DNA of 5,538 nucleotides from a bacterium. GTDB taxonomy: Bacteria > Planctomycetota > Planctomycetia > Pirellulales > Pirellulaceae. This document shows positions 1-5,538 of the stretch, piece by piece (the first letter of the stretch is position 1; every line of letters begins with the position of its first letter). The position numbers and the translations under genes are program-made. The DNA lies in contig JAUIHJ010000582.1 in NCBI GenBank assembly GCA_030432015.1, positions 1-5,538 of the forward strand, written 5' to 3'. Below the pieces are notes generated by a model. That model was not told the DNA's origin. It saw nothing but the letters and a program-made list of their open reading frames with translations, and did no database searches.

Positions 1-1029
1 CGCCTGGTCCAGTGGCCCGTGCGTTTCCGTCCAGACGACGCCGATCCCTGGTCGGGGTTCATGCTTGTCGCGCCAGGTGACATGCTGCGGAAAAACCTGA
101 GGCACAATATGCATGGTGTGTCCCTCCGCCATCCGCGTGGTAAATTCGATGATGCGAGGCTTGGCGGGCGTTCCCGTTACGTCGTAGAACCCCATCAGTC
201 GGCGTTTTCCGGGTCCGAAAAGGGGCCCGACATAGATTGCCACGGCTAACGTCCGGTCGCTGGGATCGTGCGGCCAGACCGCCAGTCGGCAACGATAGAT
301 TCCGTCCTCGATGGGATGGACAGGATCGATCCGAACCGGTGGCCAGCCCGGCGTGAACTTGACAAACGATCCCGCCGCCTCGATGGTCCCGCCCTTCTTT
401 TTCTTGACCGATTCAATGTTTTCTTTCGACTCCATGGCAACCGCGCGGCGGGTCGCGGCCGGCAACGGCTTGATGCGCCGGATCACTCCTTCAAATGCGA
501 CGTCCGCTGCCTCCAGGTAACGCTCCATCAGAATCGACGAGATGGCCAGCCCATCGGCAACGTTATCGAAGCCCTGTACGCTGCCGTCCTCCGGTAAGAG
601 ATCGGCCAATGGCGTGTCGATGCCGAGCAGATCATGCACCGTGTTTTCATATTCGACGCGATTCAGTCTGCGCAGGGCGAGCGGTCGCGGACCGCGTTGC
701 TGCGACATCGCTGCCGTGATCGAACGCAGCACGCTCGCGACCAGGGCCGCGGCAGGTCGCGGCTTCTCTTTGGGCGGCATCTCGCCGGACTCAAGGACGT
801 CCACGATGCGCGACCAGGTTTCCCCGGCGCTGCCGCTTGCAGTTGGCGCGGTAAGTTCGTCAAGCCGCAAATCACCTTTGGCCTGCTCCCCGCCGTGGCA
901 GGTGACGCAATGCAACGTCAGAAACCGCTGAATCTCGGGCTCTGTGGCGGTGCTGACGACTGCCCAACCTAACCCAAACGTCAGTGCCACCAGCCCCCAC
1001 GCCCGTGCTGCCAGAGTAGGTCGCGTCAT
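1..1029 (-). CDS. Planctomycete-type cytochrome c / DUF1587 (PSD3) domain protein, N-terminal part; runs off the left edge
   Basis: The frame is open from an ATG at 1029 to base 1 (343 codons, no stop). Residues 1-29 look like an export signal: Arg near the start, hydrophobic core at about 12-25, then Ser-Thr-Ala. Next comes a PSCyt1-like haem c domain with CVTCH (41-45) and a GEMPP motif (82-86) whose Met84 is the likely distal haem ligand. Residues 117-180 match DUF1587/PSD3 (RRLNRVEYENTVHDLLGID, then LPEDGSVQGFDN). Residues about 227-318 look like the beta-sandwich segment that usually follows. The family normally continues with DUF1595, DUF1592, DUF1588 and DUF1585, which would lie outside the window. 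The protein is probably exported and anchored or periplasmic; its biochemical role is unknown. No ATG, GTG or TTG lies in frame in the spacer upstream, and no clear Shine-Dalgarno is visible. It is codirectional with the urease cluster, but functional linkage is not supported. Confidence 0.88.
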   Translation of the reverse strand, partial: MTRPTLAARAWGLVALTFGLGWAVVSTATEPEIQRFLTLHCVTCHGGEQAKGDLRLDELTAPTASGSAGETWSRIVDVLESGEMPPKEKPRPAAALVASVLRSITAAMSQQRGPRPLALRRLNRVEYENTVHDLLGIDTPLADLLPEDGSVQGFDNVADGLAISSILMERYLEAADVAFEGVIRRIKPLPAATRRAVAMESKENIESVKKKKGGTIEAAGSFVKFTPGWPPVRIDPVHPIEDGIYRCRLAVWPHDPSDRTLAVAIYVGPLFGPGKRRLMGFYDVTGTPAKPRIIEFTTRMAEGHTMHIVPQVFPQHVTWRDKHEPRPGIGVVWTETHGPLDQA

Positions 1030-1038
1030 CGCGTCGTC

Positions 1039-1068
1039 AACCCGTCGTTGAGAACCCGTCGTTGAGAA
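1039..1068. repeat. 14-bp perfect tandem repeat, two copies plus 2 bp
   Basis: The unit aacccgtcgttgag occurs at 1039-1052 and again, without mismatch, at 1053-1066, followed by aa. It sits in the 67-bp spacer between the UreH-like gene and the ATG of the cytochrome/DUF1587 gene, 10 to 39 bp upstream of that start. A period of 14 is not a multiple of three, which fits non-coding DNA. It could be a simple slippage duplication or a paired protein-binding site; the sequence does not decide. It occupies the place where a ribosome binding site would be expected. Confidence 0.9.
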
Positions 1069-1096
1069 GCTGAACCGATCTTCCCGGCCGGAGACG

Positions 1097-1801
1097 TCAA
1101 AGGCCCAGAACTTGAATTGCCAGCCCGCAGAGGCAGATGGTGGCGCCGGCGACCGCGTGCGTGAACCGCTCGAACCGCTCCAGCCGGACGTAAGCAAGCC
1201 CCCAGCAGCCAAAGAGAACGATGCCCAGCATGGTCGCCATGGTGGTCACCGCAAACACCAGCGAGACCATTAGCCCGCCTGCAATGCTGCTCTTGGCGGC
1301 CGGGTACATCAGCAGCGGAATCAGTGGTTCGCAGGGGCCGAGCACAAACAGCAGGAAGAGAAACCACGGAGTGAATTCGCCACGGCGAGACTTTGTGGCA
1401 CCATGATCGTGGGTCGTGTGCTCGACGCCGTCGGCCGCTTCGGAATCCCCTGTTTGGATATGGATATGGGGGCTGTGCCGCAGTGCACGGTGGACGCCCC
1501 ACACGAAGTAGGCAAATCCGAAACCGATCAACAGCCAGGCGGCGACGGATCCTCGGAACGCCTCCATCGCCTCGATCTGCATCACGCCGATCGTCAGCAC
1601 GATCCCGACCAGGCCCAGCAGCAGCGAACTCGCGACATGCCCAACCCCGCAGGCAAGGGTCACCCAAGTGGTCTTGGCGAGGGACCAGTGGCGGGCCCGC
1701 GTCATGACAATGAACGGAAGATAATGGTCTGGCCCCAGCGCTGTATGAACAAAGCCAACCGTTGCCGCCGTCGTGCAAAGAATAAAGAGATCTGAATCCA
1801 T
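1097..1801 (-). CDS. ureH: UreH-like polytopic membrane protein, putative nickel permease
   Basis: A 234-residue hydrophobic protein with about six predicted membrane spans (roughly 5-32, 45-71, 84-104, 144-167, 174-202, 211-234). The first span carries HTALGPDHYLPF (19-30), a metal motif of the NiCoT/UreH type, here with five residues between His19 and Asp25-His26. A second conserved patch, LGPCEPLIPLLMYPA, lies at 154-168. The loop at 107-142 between spans 3 and 4 holds six histidines (109, 112, 114, 128, 131, 133). Family knowledge: UreH-like/TauE-SafE-related proteins next to urease genes are taken to be Ni2+ importers. Position directly after ureD supports this job, but substrate is inferred. 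Start is ATG at 1801, giving a complete first span; no strong Shine-Dalgarno is seen. A 66-bp spacer separates it from ureD, so it may be the last gene of the urease operon. Sulfite/organic anion export is the alternative. Confidence 0.85.
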   Translation of the reverse strand: MDSDLFILCTTAATVGFVHTALGPDHYLPFIVMTRARHWSLAKTTWVTLACGVGHVASSLLLGLVGIVLTIGVMQIEAMEAFRGSVAAWLLIGFGFAYFVWGVHRALRHSPHIHIQTGDSEAADGVEHTTHDHGATKSRRGEFTPWFLFLLFVLGPCEPLIPLLMYPAAKSSIAGGLMVSLVFAVTTMATMLGIVLFGCWGLAYVRLERFERFTHAVAGATICLCGLAIQVLGL

Positions 1802-1867
1802 TTCAATCGTCGATATAGCTCGTGAACGGAACTCGAAAAAAAGACGCCCTCGTTAGTTGCTCCCCGT
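1802..1867 (-). other. 66-bp ureD-ureH spacer with a T7 run
   Basis: This is the longest gap between ureE and ureH. Reading on the minus strand it contains seven consecutive T (1842-1836) but no stable stem directly before them, so I do not call a terminator. An AT-rich TATATC lies 10 nt before the ureH ATG, without a convincing -35 box, so no promoter is called. Confidence 0.5.
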
Positions 1868-2779
1868 TCACCGCCAGGAGAACTCCGGCGGTACGCAGGA
1901 GCCAGTTACCTGCGGTCGTACAAGCGCTTGGAATTCGCGAACCTTCGCGCGTACAACACTCGACTCCTTTCCCACAACCTTGTAAACCAGCCCGGCGTCA
2001 TTCGGCAGTCGACTGGCACCGGCAGCCCATTGCTCCTCATGATTCCAGACCGCCTCGACCTGTCCGTGAATCGCGTCGGCGTGCTCGGGCGGCGTCAGCA
2101 GGATCACGTTTCCGAAAACGGTAAACTCCCCCATGATCCCCAGCCTGGGGACCGCGGCCCGTTGCGGCTCAATGACGAATTTCTCAACGAACAATTCGGT
2201 ATCATCCAGCCGCTCCGCCCGGACCGTCGACGAGAAAACGTCGAATTGAAAAACTTCACCCTCGCGATAGTACTGCCGGCCGCACGTCAGGATCTCGGAG
2301 TACAACAACGTCGCCGAGGGCGCGATTTTGATCCGGGTGCTCGTGTGAAAACGCGCGTGTCGAAACGGGATCACCATGTCCGGCAGAAATTCGAGGTACG
2401 CGCCCTCTTCCAACCTGATTTCCTGCGTCTGGGCGGCGTAGTTGGCGTCCATCTCGTGGATCTTGGTGGCCGCCTGCGTCGTAATGTGCGCACAGGCGTG
2501 GGGCTCAACCACGAACTCCATCGTGTAACGGTCGCCCTGCAAAATGCCCCCGGAATTGCTGATGATGAAAACGACGGGCATGCTGGGCAGCCCCTCATCA
2601 CAGTACAGCGCCCGCTGCACCAAGAGCGGTGCTCGGCGATCAGAGAACGCCAGGATCGAGCGATCACCGCGCGTCTCGAACCGCAGACGCAGCAACGCGT
2701 TCTTCCCAAACGAGCCGCTTGGAAGCTGTTTGGGCTGCGATTGATAGGCGGCAAGTTCCGGGGCCAACAGCTTCATCAT
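1868..2779 (-). CDS. ureD: Urease accessory protein UreD
   Basis: A 303-residue soluble protein, somewhat longer than the common 270-280. UreD (called UreH in Helicobacter) binds apo-urease first and, with UreF, recruits UreG to deliver nickel to the active site. Visible family signatures are the GGILQGDRYTMEFVVEP block followed by HITTQAATKIHEMD (about 78-110), the LEFLPDMVIPFRHARFH block (about 128-145) and the FSSTVRAERL segment near residue 185. No signal peptide or membrane span is present, as expected for a cytoplasmic factor. The start is the first of two adjacent ATG codons; the ATG at 2779 overlaps the ureG stop as ATGA, which suggests translational coupling. The alternative start is one codon downstream. 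The protein ends with the TGA at 1870-1868. Its place after ureG, rather than at the head of the cluster as in Klebsiella, follows the Bacillus TB-90 type of order. Confidence 0.95.
   Translation of the reverse strand: MMKLLAPELAAYQSQPKQLPSGSFGKNALLRLRFETRGDRSILAFSDRRAPLLVQRALYCDEGLPSMPVVFIISNSGGILQGDRYTMEFVVEPHACAHITTQAATKIHEMDANYAAQTQEIRLEEGAYLEFLPDMVIPFRHARFHTSTRIKIAPSATLLYSEILTCGRQYYREGEVFQFDVFSSTVRAERLDDTELFVEKFVIEPQRAAVPRLGIMGEFTVFGNVILLTPPEHADAIHGQVEAVWNHEEQWAAGASRLPNDAGLVYKVVGKESSVVRAKVREFQALVRPQVTGSCVPPEFSWR
2776..2779 (-). other. ureG stop / ureD start overlap (ATGA)
   Basis: The TGA stop of ureG (2778-2776) shares bases with the ATG start of ureD (2779-2777). This 4-nt overlap is a common sign of translational coupling and of a single transcript for the two genes. 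Confidence 0.9.
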
Positions 2780-3408
2780 TCCGTCACCGCATTCAATTCA
2801 AAGAGCACATTTGCTTTGATCAACGCGACCAACTCGTCCATCCCTTCACCCGACTTGCAGTTGGTGAATACGAACGGCTTGTCGCCCCGCATCAATCGCG
2901 AGTCATGGTCCATGACTTCGAGGCTCGCTCCGACGTAGGGAGCCAAATCCGTTTTATTGATCACGAGGATGTCGGACTTGGTGATGCCGGGTCCGTTCTT
3001 GCGCGGAATTTTGTCACCAGCGGCCACATCGATCACATAGATGAAGAAATCGACCAGGGCGGGACTAAAGGTCAGCGTCAGATTGTCGCCACCACTTTCC
3101 AGCAGCACCAGATCGGTCTCGGGGAAACGCGTCTCCATATCTTCGACCGCAGCAAGATTCATGCTGGGATCCTCGCGCACCGCGGTGTGGGGGCAGCCAC
3201 CCGTCTCGACCCCCAGAATACGATCCTCCAGCAGGATGCCCTTCAGCGTGCGCTGCACGTGTTTGGCATCCTCGGTCGTCACAATATCATTCGTGATGAT
3301 CAGGACCTTCACGCCCAAGTCCAGCAGTTTCGGCGTGATCGCCTCGATGATGGCGGTCTTGCCTGATCCGACGGGGCCGCCGACCCCAATCCGCGTGATC
3401 TTTTTCAT
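2776..3408 (-). CDS. ureG: Urease accessory GTPase UreG
   Basis: A 210-residue SIMIBI-class GTPase of normal family length. UreG binds Ni2+ and GTP, dimerises, and hydrolyses GTP to release nickel into urease within the UreD-UreF-UreG complex. Visible motifs: P-loop GPVGSGKT (11-18), TNDIVTTEDA (39-48), the invariant metal-binding Cys-Pro-His at 72-74, ESGGDNLTLTFSP (104-116) and the guanine-specificity motif NKTD (151-154). No motif is missing. I chose the ATG at 3408 because the product then begins MKKITRIGVGGPVGSGKT, the usual UreG N-terminus. An in-frame GTG at 3420 would add four residues (product 214 aa) and cannot be excluded; neither start has a strong Shine-Dalgarno. The gene begins 25 bp after the ureF stop and overlaps ureD by 4 nt, so it is probably cotranscribed with both. 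Confidence 0.97.
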   Translation of the reverse strand: MKKITRIGVGGPVGSGKTAIIEAITPKLLDLGVKVLIITNDIVTTEDAKHVQRTLKGILLEDRILGVETGGCPHTAVREDPSMNLAAVEDMETRFPETDLVLLESGGDNLTLTFSPALVDFFIYVIDVAAGDKIPRKNGPGITKSDILVINKTDLAPYVGASLEVMDHDSRLMRGDKPFVFTNCKSGEGMDELVALIKANVLFELNAVTE

Positions 3409-3433
3409 GCTGGTTCTCACTTTTAATCAATGA

Positions 3434-4216
3434 CTAATTCATAAACATTCGAACATTGGCACCCACGTGAACGCAGGCCAGAACGTCAATCGCTGGTGCG
3501 AAAGTCGCCATGTCTTCAAGCGAGGATCTGGCGATCCGTTCATAGGCGGCCGCGGCCTCGCAATTTACCGCGAACAGCACCGCTTGCGCGTCCAGATAAT
3601 GCAACTTCATCAGACGGAGCGACGCGGCGACCATCATACTCGCCAAGCCGTATTGGTGTACCGCGAACGCGTCTTGCTCGGCAAGGCCAAGCGAAGCGAA
3701 CAACAGCCCCTGGCCAACCGGATAGCACCCAGGTGCTTTGCCATCCTTGATCCGGCTTAGCCAGCCACTGGCCAAACGCGCGTCGTGGCCGTCGAGCACA
3801 CGGTCGGCCATTTCCGCCAGTTTACGTCCCATGCGCACGGTCATCGTGCGAATCTCTTCATTCAGCTTGCGATTGAAGACAGCCCGATCCACTTCGTCAA
3901 TTCGGTCTTCGTCCCCCTCGCGGGCCGCCCGGTACGCGGCAAGCACCGCGATGCCATCGGCCGACGCGGCCTGCTCGGCCGCCACCAGCACGAACTCCTG
4001 CAGCGAATCAAGATCGTGCACCAGACCTTGCTCGATCGCCGACTCCAAACCATTTGAAAACGTAAATGCTCCCACCGGCAACACGGAGTCACCGAATTGA
4101 AGCACGCGCATCAAAGCAGGTATGGTCGGCATAGCAGATTTCAAGTGAGCAAACGACTCACACGACGAGTCCTCCGCACGCATCAGCTCCCGTTGGTCAA
4201 GCATCGTCGACATCAT
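3434..4216 (-). CDS. ureF: Urease accessory protein UreF
   Basis: A 260-residue, largely helical soluble protein. UreF bridges UreD and UreG and is thought to regulate GTPase-coupled nickel insertion. The diagnostic block is FGDSVLPVGAFTFSNGLES (41-59); later family features are GCYPVGQGLLFA (163-174), the HQYGLASMMVAASLRLMKLHY helix region (about 187-207) and the C-terminal VRMFMN. The start is uncertain. The ATG pair at 4216-4211 lies 17 bp after the ureE stop but has only a weak ribosome binding site. Internal Met12, preceded by GGGAG, or Met29, just before the conserved domain, would give 249 or 232 residues, closer to the usual 220-240. The first 28 residues show no recognised domain. 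Close spacing to ureE and ureG indicates one operon. Confidence 0.94.
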   Translation of the reverse strand: MMSTMLDQRELMRAEDSSCESFAHLKSAMPTIPALMRVLQFGDSVLPVGAFTFSNGLESAIEQGLVHDLDSLQEFVLVAAEQAASADGIAVLAAYRAAREGDEDRIDEVDRAVFNRKLNEEIRTMTVRMGRKLAEMADRVLDGHDARLASGWLSRIKDGKAPGCYPVGQGLLFASLGLAEQDAFAVHQYGLASMMVAASLRLMKLHYLDAQAVLFAVNCEAAAAYERIARSSLEDMATFAPAIDVLACVHVGANVRMFMN

Positions 4217-4233
4217 AGAACGCCCGGGATTTT

Positions 4234-4869
4234 CTAGTGCTGGTGATCGTGGTCGCCGTGATCGTGCGAGTGCGTGGTTCCGTCCGCGTGCGTATGCGTG
4301 TGCGCATGCGAGTGCGTGTGTCCGTGAGACTCAGACATTGGATCGGCACCGCCGAACAACCGCCGCGTTTCGTGAGGCGCGAGATAGGGAATCACCTCGG
4401 CACCCGGACGAAACTCGCAGGTGATCCCCTCAAATGCGTGTGTCTTCATCACGGACTGCATCACTTTGTGATCGACCGTCAAAGGGACATAGACGGTATT
4501 CTCTTTGACAACGGCCGGCCAATGCTGGTTGCCCAGGGCGTGCCCGAGTTCCAGACAGGTGCGGGCCAAGGCCTCCGGCGGCTCCGAGAGCAAACCCGCG
4601 AGGCGGATGATCATGACATCCTGGAGCTGCAGGCGGGCAATAATTGCCTTCCGCTCCGCCTCATTCCAGATCAGAATGTCACCGTCGCGCAGATGATGAT
4701 TCCGTTCCAGCGACACGGCCAGTTCGACGCCGCCTTCGGTGGTACGGCGAAACCGATTCTTTTGCGCCTCCCACTGGTCAAGACGAAGAACATCCACGTC
4801 CGCGCCGTCGAGCCGGTCCTTCCAACTCGCGTCCGCCACATTCCCCACGACTGCTTCAGCAATAATCAC
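4234..4869 (-). CDS. ureE: Urease nickel metallochaperone UreE with His-rich tail
   Basis: A 211-residue cytoplasmic nickel chaperone. UreE dimers bind Ni2+ and pass it to UreG. Residues about 1-75 correspond to the UreE N-terminal beta domain, with RNHHLRDGDIL at 56-66; residues about 76-165 form the metal-binding domain, with LELGHALGNQHWP (106-118). His116 in GNQHWP corresponds to the essential dimer-interface nickel ligand (His96 in Klebsiella). The tail from residue 182 holds 13 histidines in 30 residues, mostly as His-X-His pairs, and would act as a nickel store. The start is a GTG at 4869; it is supported by GGAGA five bases upstream and gives a normal UreE N-terminus. The gene begins 121 bp after ureC and ends 17 bp before ureF. 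Confidence 0.96.
   Translation of the reverse strand: MIIAEAVVGNVADASWKDRLDGADVDVLRLDQWEAQKNRFRRTTEGGVELAVSLERNHHLRDGDILIWNEAERKAIIARLQLQDVMIIRLAGLLSEPPEALARTCLELGHALGNQHWPAVVKENTVYVPLTVDHKVMQSVMKTHAFEGITCEFRPGAEVIPYLAPHETRRLFGGADPMSESHGHTHSHAHTHTHADGTTHSHDHGDHDHQH
4237..4326 (-). repeat. Low-complexity DNA coding the UreE His-rich tail
   Basis: Ninety bases encode the last 30 residues of UreE, with alternating His codons. On the plus strand they read as irregular gtgcg/cgtgtg/gagtgcg runs. Such tracts are prone to gain or loss of His-X units by slippage, so tail length probably varies between strains. The reading frame is intact here up to the TAG at 4236-4234. Confidence 0.8.
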
Positions 4870-4990
4870 GGCTTTCTCCAGAAAAGATCAGTTGCTCATC
4901 CCGTTTGCCCATCTTCACTCACGCGACGGCATTTGGCCAGCCGGGGCAGGCCCGACGACCGGCCGCGGAAGCGGCAGTCGCCGATCCCGA
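4870..4990 (-). other. 121-bp ureC-ureE spacer with a short GC-rich hairpin
   Basis: The largest gap in the cluster. On the minus strand it holds a GCCGC-TTCC-GCGGC stem-loop (4975-4962) soon after the ureC stop, with no following T-run, so it is not a canonical intrinsic terminator. It could protect or process the ureABC message and so favour subunit over accessory expression, but this is inference. I see no gene in it. Confidence 0.45.
4875..4879 (-). promoter_or_regulatory. Shine-Dalgarno of ureE
   Basis: The minus strand reads GGAGA, then five bases (AAGCC), then the GTG start at 4869. It is the clearest ribosome binding site in the window and is the reason for choosing the GTG start of ureE. 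Confidence 0.75.
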
Positions 4991-5538
4991 TTAACTGAAG
5001 AAATACAGTTGGTTGAGCGCGATCGTTTTGGGCGGCGTCACCGTGGCGTGCGTGCCGTCGACCTTCACGGCGAAGGTCTGCGGGTCAACATCGATCTCGG
5101 GCAGGAAGTCGTTGCGAATCATATGCTTCTTGGTCAAGACGCGCGTCTGACGGACCGGCTCGACCATCCGCTGCAACCCATATTTTTCCTTTACGTTTCG
5201 ATCGTGCGCAGCCTGGGAAACAAACGTGATGCAGCTCTTCGTTCGCGCCGTGCCAAGCGCCCCGAACATCGGTCGATACATCATCGGCTGTGGCGTCGGC
5301 AGCGAGGCATTGGGGTCCCCCATGTTGGCCCACACGACAAAGCCTCCCTTGAGCACCAGCTTCGGTTTCGCACCGAAGAAGGCGGGCTCCCAGAGCACCA
5401 GATCCGCCAGCTTGCCTGGCTCAATCGACCCCACTTGATCGAAGATCCCTGCAGCGATGCTGGGCGCGGCGGTGACCTTTGACAGGTAACGCAGCACGCG
5501 AAAATTGTCGTTGTCGGGGGCGTCCTCGGGCAGCTTGC
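4991..5538 (-). CDS. ureC: Urease subunit alpha UreC, C-terminal part; starts beyond the right edge
   Basis: The last 181 residues of the urease catalytic subunit, which hydrolyses urea to ammonia and carbamate at a di-nickel site. The frame is open to the right edge, so the 168-residue reading from the GTG at 5497 is only an internal piece. Family motifs, numbered in the fragment: GSIEPGKLADLVLWEPAFFG (36-55), GDPNASLPTPQP (73-84), YRPMFGA (87-93), TFVSQAA (104-110), NDFLPEIDVDPQTF (142-155) and the terminal LNQLYFFS. The nickel ligands, the carbamylated Lys and the flap Cys/His all lie upstream and cannot be checked. Oddity: the segment usually reading TINPAxxHGI is TAAPSIAAGI here (22-31), so the usual Asn and His are Ala. 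The C-terminus is otherwise complete and ends with TAA at 4993-4991. ureA and ureB, or a fusion, are expected upstream. Confidence 0.97.
   Translation of the reverse strand, partial: KLPEDAPDNDNFRVLRYLSKVTAAPSIAAGIFDQVGSIEPGKLADLVLWEPAFFGAKPKLVLKGGFVVWANMGDPNASLPTPQPMMYRPMFGALGTARTKSCITFVSQAAHDRNVKEKYGLQRMVEPVRQTRVLTKKHMIRNDFLPEIDVDPQTFAVKVDGTHATVTPPKTIALNQLYFFS

Noticed and set aside
1084..1091. CCGGCCGG palindrome just after the ureH-like gene
   Set aside because: An 8-bp GC palindrome with no loop and no T-run is expected by chance in GC-rich DNA and is not a terminator.
1026..1778. 250-codon minus-strand frame overlapping the ureH-like gene
   Set aside because: It is another frame of the same region; its product is Arg/Gly/Pro-rich with no membrane pattern or family motif, whereas the overlapping 234-residue frame has clear spans and the HX5DH motif.
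1812..1842. Promoter or terminator in the ureD-ureH spacer
   Set aside because: The TATATC element lies only 10 nt from the ATG and the hexamer 17 bp before it matches TTGACA poorly; the T7 run has no stable stem before it, so neither call is supported.
1928..2938. 336-codon plus-strand frame opposite ureD and the end of ureG
   Set aside because: It is antisense to two clearly recognised genes, is rich in Arg, Gln and His as typical of GC-rich shadow frames, and shows no known motif.
2629..3366. 245-codon plus-strand frame opposite ureG and ureD
   Set aside because: Shadow of ureG and ureD; composition and lack of motifs do not support a real protein.
4237..4998. 253-codon plus-strand frame opposite ureE
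   Set aside because: It starts in the antisense of the His-tail tract, giving a Val/Arg repeat N-terminus, and lies fully opposite ureE, which has all family motifs.
4739..5482. 247-codon plus-strand frame opposite ureC and ureE
   Set aside because: Antisense to the strongly conserved UreC C-terminus; Arg/His-rich with no recognisable domain.
1..5538. A hidden novel system (CRISPR, mobile element, RNA gene or defence module)
   Set aside because: No spaced direct repeats, transposase, terminal inverted repeats, tRNA-like structure or defence-type domain was seen; the window is accounted for by urease genes and one planctomycete-type gene.

Overview
This window reads as a moderately GC-rich bacterial chromosome, most likely from a planctomycete. 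The lineage call rests mainly on the gene at the left edge. It combines a planctomycete-type c-type cytochrome domain (PSCyt1) with a DUF1587/PSD3 domain, an architecture strongly enriched in Planctomycetes and some related groups. The urease genes alone would not fix the lineage.

All convincing genes lie on the minus strand, so transcription runs from high to low coordinates. In that order they are: the 3' part of ureC (urease alpha subunit, cut by the right edge), a 121-bp spacer, ureE, ureF, ureG, ureD, a 66-bp spacer, a polytopic membrane protein of the UreH/nickel-permease type, a 67-bp spacer holding a 14-bp tandem repeat, and the 5' part of the cytochrome/DUF1587 gene, cut by the left edge. 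The order ureC-E-F-G-D-H is the order described for the ureABCEFGDH cluster of thermophilic Bacillus sp. TB-90. By analogy, ureA and ureB should lie beyond the right edge.

The urease genes form one metallocentre assembly pathway. The UreH-like permease would bring Ni2+ into the cell. UreE, with a tail holding 13 histidines in 30 residues, would bind and deliver nickel. UreG is the GTPase that receives nickel at its Cys-Pro-His motif. UreF and UreD form the scaffold that docks UreG on apo-urease, so that nickel is loaded into the UreC active site. Tight packing (ureE-ureF 17 bp apart, ureF-ureG 25 bp or less, ureG and ureD overlapping by ATGA) points to one transcript for at least ureE to ureD. 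The cytochrome-type gene has the same orientation, but nothing in its sequence links it to urea metabolism.

I found no RNA gene, CRISPR array, insertion sequence, clear promoter or intrinsic terminator. I see no evidence for an undescribed biological system. The points worth a second look are modest: a shifted metal motif (HX5DH) in the permease, a paired His-rich loop and tail, unusual substitutions in the UreC C-terminal region, and the 14-bp tandem repeat before the cytochrome gene.
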